Shown piece after piece: positions 62,501-64,000 of a stretch of DNA of 64,000 bases. The translations under genes were made by a program, and so were the position numbers. The DNA lies in contig JASFXZ010000014.1 of NCBI GenBank assembly GCA_032209605.1, forward strand, positions 1,384,912 to 1,448,911. The letters run 5' to 3'. A model generated the notes under the pieces. It worked only from the letters and a program-made list of their open reading frames with translations. It was not told the DNA's origin and did no database searches. Within the stretch, counting starts at the first letter, position 1; the number at the start of each line of letters is the position of its first letter. Source of the stretch: Mactromeris polynyma. Taxonomy: Eukaryota; Mollusca; Bivalvia; Venerida; Mactridae.

Positions 62501-63840
62501 GATAAGTTGAAGATAGGAATTCAGGAAGAGAGTGAAGGAAGTAAGGAAATAAACTTACCAACATGAGCGTGCTTCAGAGCACCAACATCATTCGTACCGT
62601 CTCCACACATTAATGTCACAAACCCAAGACTTTTCAAAGTGGTAATAATTAATTCCTAGAATTTATAGATAATACTTTATCAAGTAAACTAATGGCTATT
62701 ATACACTATTTAAAGAAAAATGCCGGAGCCAAGTCAATATATATGTGATTATGTCTGACAACATATGCATAATCAAAATCTGCATATATGTCACATGTTT
62801 GATTTTTAAATTTCAACTAGGCTGGAAGGCAGCATGACTTTCTACCTGTTGGCAGACACAATCTGTGGTTTGACTTGTCCTCAGCATTGGACAATGGAAT
62901 TTCTCTAGTCCTAGTTTTGTATATATCATTATAAATTTAAAGCTATGTAAGTCACAGCAACAGTAAATTGTCAACTGACTTGGTGTTTCAAGCTTTAAAG
63001 ATCATAGAGCCACTGAAATACAGAATTTTATCACCCAATGATTTTAATGCATGAACATTAATTTATGTACTGAAATGTAAGTGTTGATAGATGATAAAGA
63101 TGTCAATAACTAATGCTTACCTTTTGTTTTGGTGCAACTCTAGCAAACACTTTCACATTAGGCAACAATAAATGCCACAATGGCTGTGATAAATTCTGTA
63201 GGTGTGTTAGTGCCTGAAGACAAAAATTATAATAAACATTTGATAACATACACAATAACTAATAAGTAATGTATAAGTAAATTTATTACAGCGTCACGCC
63301 TATTTAAAGGGCCAGCCTATTCTGTCTTTGTGTGAAACATTTCTACTCCCAATGCCTATCTTTTAATGCCAGGCACCAGGCAGGTAGGCAATGGGAACCA
63401 ATAATGAACAAGCTGGTGACTGACCAAGCAGCTATATAGGAAAGCACTCCAACTGGGATTCGAACCTTTGATTTCCCACTACCCAGGCAGATGCCTTAAC
63501 CACTCAGCCACGGGAAGGGGTTATTTTGAATACTAAATGCCAGCCATCAGGACAGAACCTTGTTGATATACATGCTCTACTTAACAGTATTCAAAATATA
63601 TTTGCAAAACTCATAGACTACTTTTAGCAAATCACACAGTGGTCATACAAATCTGTGAAATTTCATTAAAAACATTTTACTCATCATTGCCTAGCAACAA
63701 GAGCTAAATAAATAGAAGCCTACATACCTCTCCTGTCAGACAAAGATCATATTGTTCTATGAGCAGTTTACGTATATCACCAGATGGTTGAACCGGCATT
63801 GTTACAGAGTCATCTATAGATTTCCAATACCATCTGGTTT
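56589..63840 (-). CDS. ATP13A1: ATP13A1, P5A-type ATPase, C-terminal 438 residues (5' exons outside window)
   Basis: Exons, 5' to 3': 63840-63728, 63213-63121, 62655-62559, 61568-61501, 60858-60727, 60151-60034, 59720-59524, 59110-58971, 58215-58107, 57464-57321, 56696-56589. All have GT/AG sites and join in one frame to TGA. Landmarks: [10 protein letters not shown] and [18 protein letters not shown] (P-domain hinge, binding Mg2+/phosphate), [11 protein letters not shown], a basic/polar linker (exon 60858-60727), [78 protein letters not shown] and the end NGKVKKR. P5A ATPases sit in the ER membrane and extract misinserted transmembrane helices. The catalytic DKTGT and N-domain lie to the right of the window. 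The KVKKR end resembles a cytosolic basic tail. Coding is intact, with no sign of decay. Confidence 0.95.
57534..57710. mobile_element. Tc1/mariner-type MITE in an ATP13A1 intron
   Basis: Inverted ends CAGTCGGATCTCGTTTATTC (from 57534) and GAATTAACGAGGTCCGACTG (to 57710), flanked by TA on both sides (57532-57533, 57711-57712). The 177-bp non-coding element lies 70 bp upstream (in transcript direction) of the exon that ends at 57464. Confidence 0.85.
60330..60640 (+). mobile_element. Dispersed non-coding repeat in an ATP13A1 intron
   Basis: Contains 'gggccttaactcctccaaaa', 'cgagcttgacctatttt', 'tttttacacggacagatgca' and 'tggacagacaggggcaac', and ends 'gaatggtgggggcata'. This arrangement is familiar from abundant interspersed repeats of bivalve genomes (recalled, not checked). 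Limits are approximate. Confidence 0.55.
62559..62655 (-). CDS. ATP13A1: ATP13A1 hinge exon (GDGTND)
   Basis: This 97-bp exon, phase 0 in and phase 1 out, lies between attctag and gtaagt. It encodes [20 protein letters not shown] then [12 protein letters not shown]. The GDGTND hinge is invariant in P-type ATPases, and the following VGALKHA is characteristic of the P5A branch. Confidence 0.95.
63300..63525 (-). mobile_element. tRNA-derived SINE in an ATP13A1 intron
   Basis: On the minus strand the A box TGGCTGAGTGGTTAAGG (63509-63493) and B box GGTTCGAATCC (63466-63456) are close to perfect and resemble a Leu/Ser-type tRNA. The flanks do not pair into an acceptor stem, and a non-tRNA tail follows ('agctgcttggtcagtcacc', 'cctacctgcctggtgcctgg'), so it is a SINE rather than a tRNA gene. 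Confidence 0.7.
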
Positions 63841-64000
63841 CTGCAGGAAAATAAATATTCTATCTGTTCATACAAAGCATATATGAGTAGTTTGAGTGAC
63901 TATATTCATGGTAAAGCCAACAAACTGATCTACTTGCTGCAGTAAATTAATAAGTAAAGATTAAAAAAAAACGAAAGTTTGGCAAAAAACTGCTCTAATT

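Noticed and set aside
63440..63512. A functional tRNA-Leu/Ser gene on the minus strand.
   Set aside because: A and B boxes are good, but the ends do not form an acceptor stem and a SINE tail follows.

Overview
The window is animal nuclear DNA: AT-rich, with genes split by GT...AG introns, symmetric phase-1 exons, and most of its length in repeats and decayed transposons. Repeat style (tRNA-derived SINEs, a dispersed element with a gacaga-rich tail, frequent acatgta motifs, a Penelope-like RT lineage I associate with marine invertebrates) suggests a lophotrochozoan, probably a bivalve-like mollusc. That assignment is an inference.

Three genes are supported. (1) On +, from the left edge to 9766, the 3' part of an EGF-repeat gene: 13 complete plus one partial 102-bp EGF exons in a roughly 548-bp tandem array, then two diverged EGF exons and a terminal exon with the stop. 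(2) On -, 19695 to 15858, a five-exon SLC16/monocarboxylate-type transporter that assembles to 476 residues without frame errors. (3) On -, from the right edge to 56589, the last eleven exons (438 residues) of ATP13A1, the ER P5A-type ATPase. The genes look functionally unrelated.

Layout: 1-10.7 kb EGF gene; 10.7-15.8 kb intergenic with LINE and MITE relics; 15.8-20.4 kb transporter with a 45-bp minisatellite upstream; 20.4-33.5 kb repeats, including a 1.5-kb pyrimidine-rich array and a few unexplained coding-like blocks; 33.6-47.1 kb a CAA-rich satellite split by about 10 kb of nested transposons; 47.7-52.2 kb a 36/37-bp satellite with roughly 120 units; 52.3-53.5 kb a broken Penelope-like element; 53.7-56.6 kb repeats downstream of ATP13A1; 56.6-64 kb ATP13A1.

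The most notable structures are the EGF exon array, where a 3298-bp six-exon block is duplicated almost without change, and the nest at 34592-44565. In the nest a LINE sits in the satellite; a second LINE carrying a MITE sits in the first; and a 6.1-kb element with long terminal inverted repeats holds a PIF/Harbinger derivative and a hAT-like MITE. I found no CRISPR array, operon or functional RNA gene.
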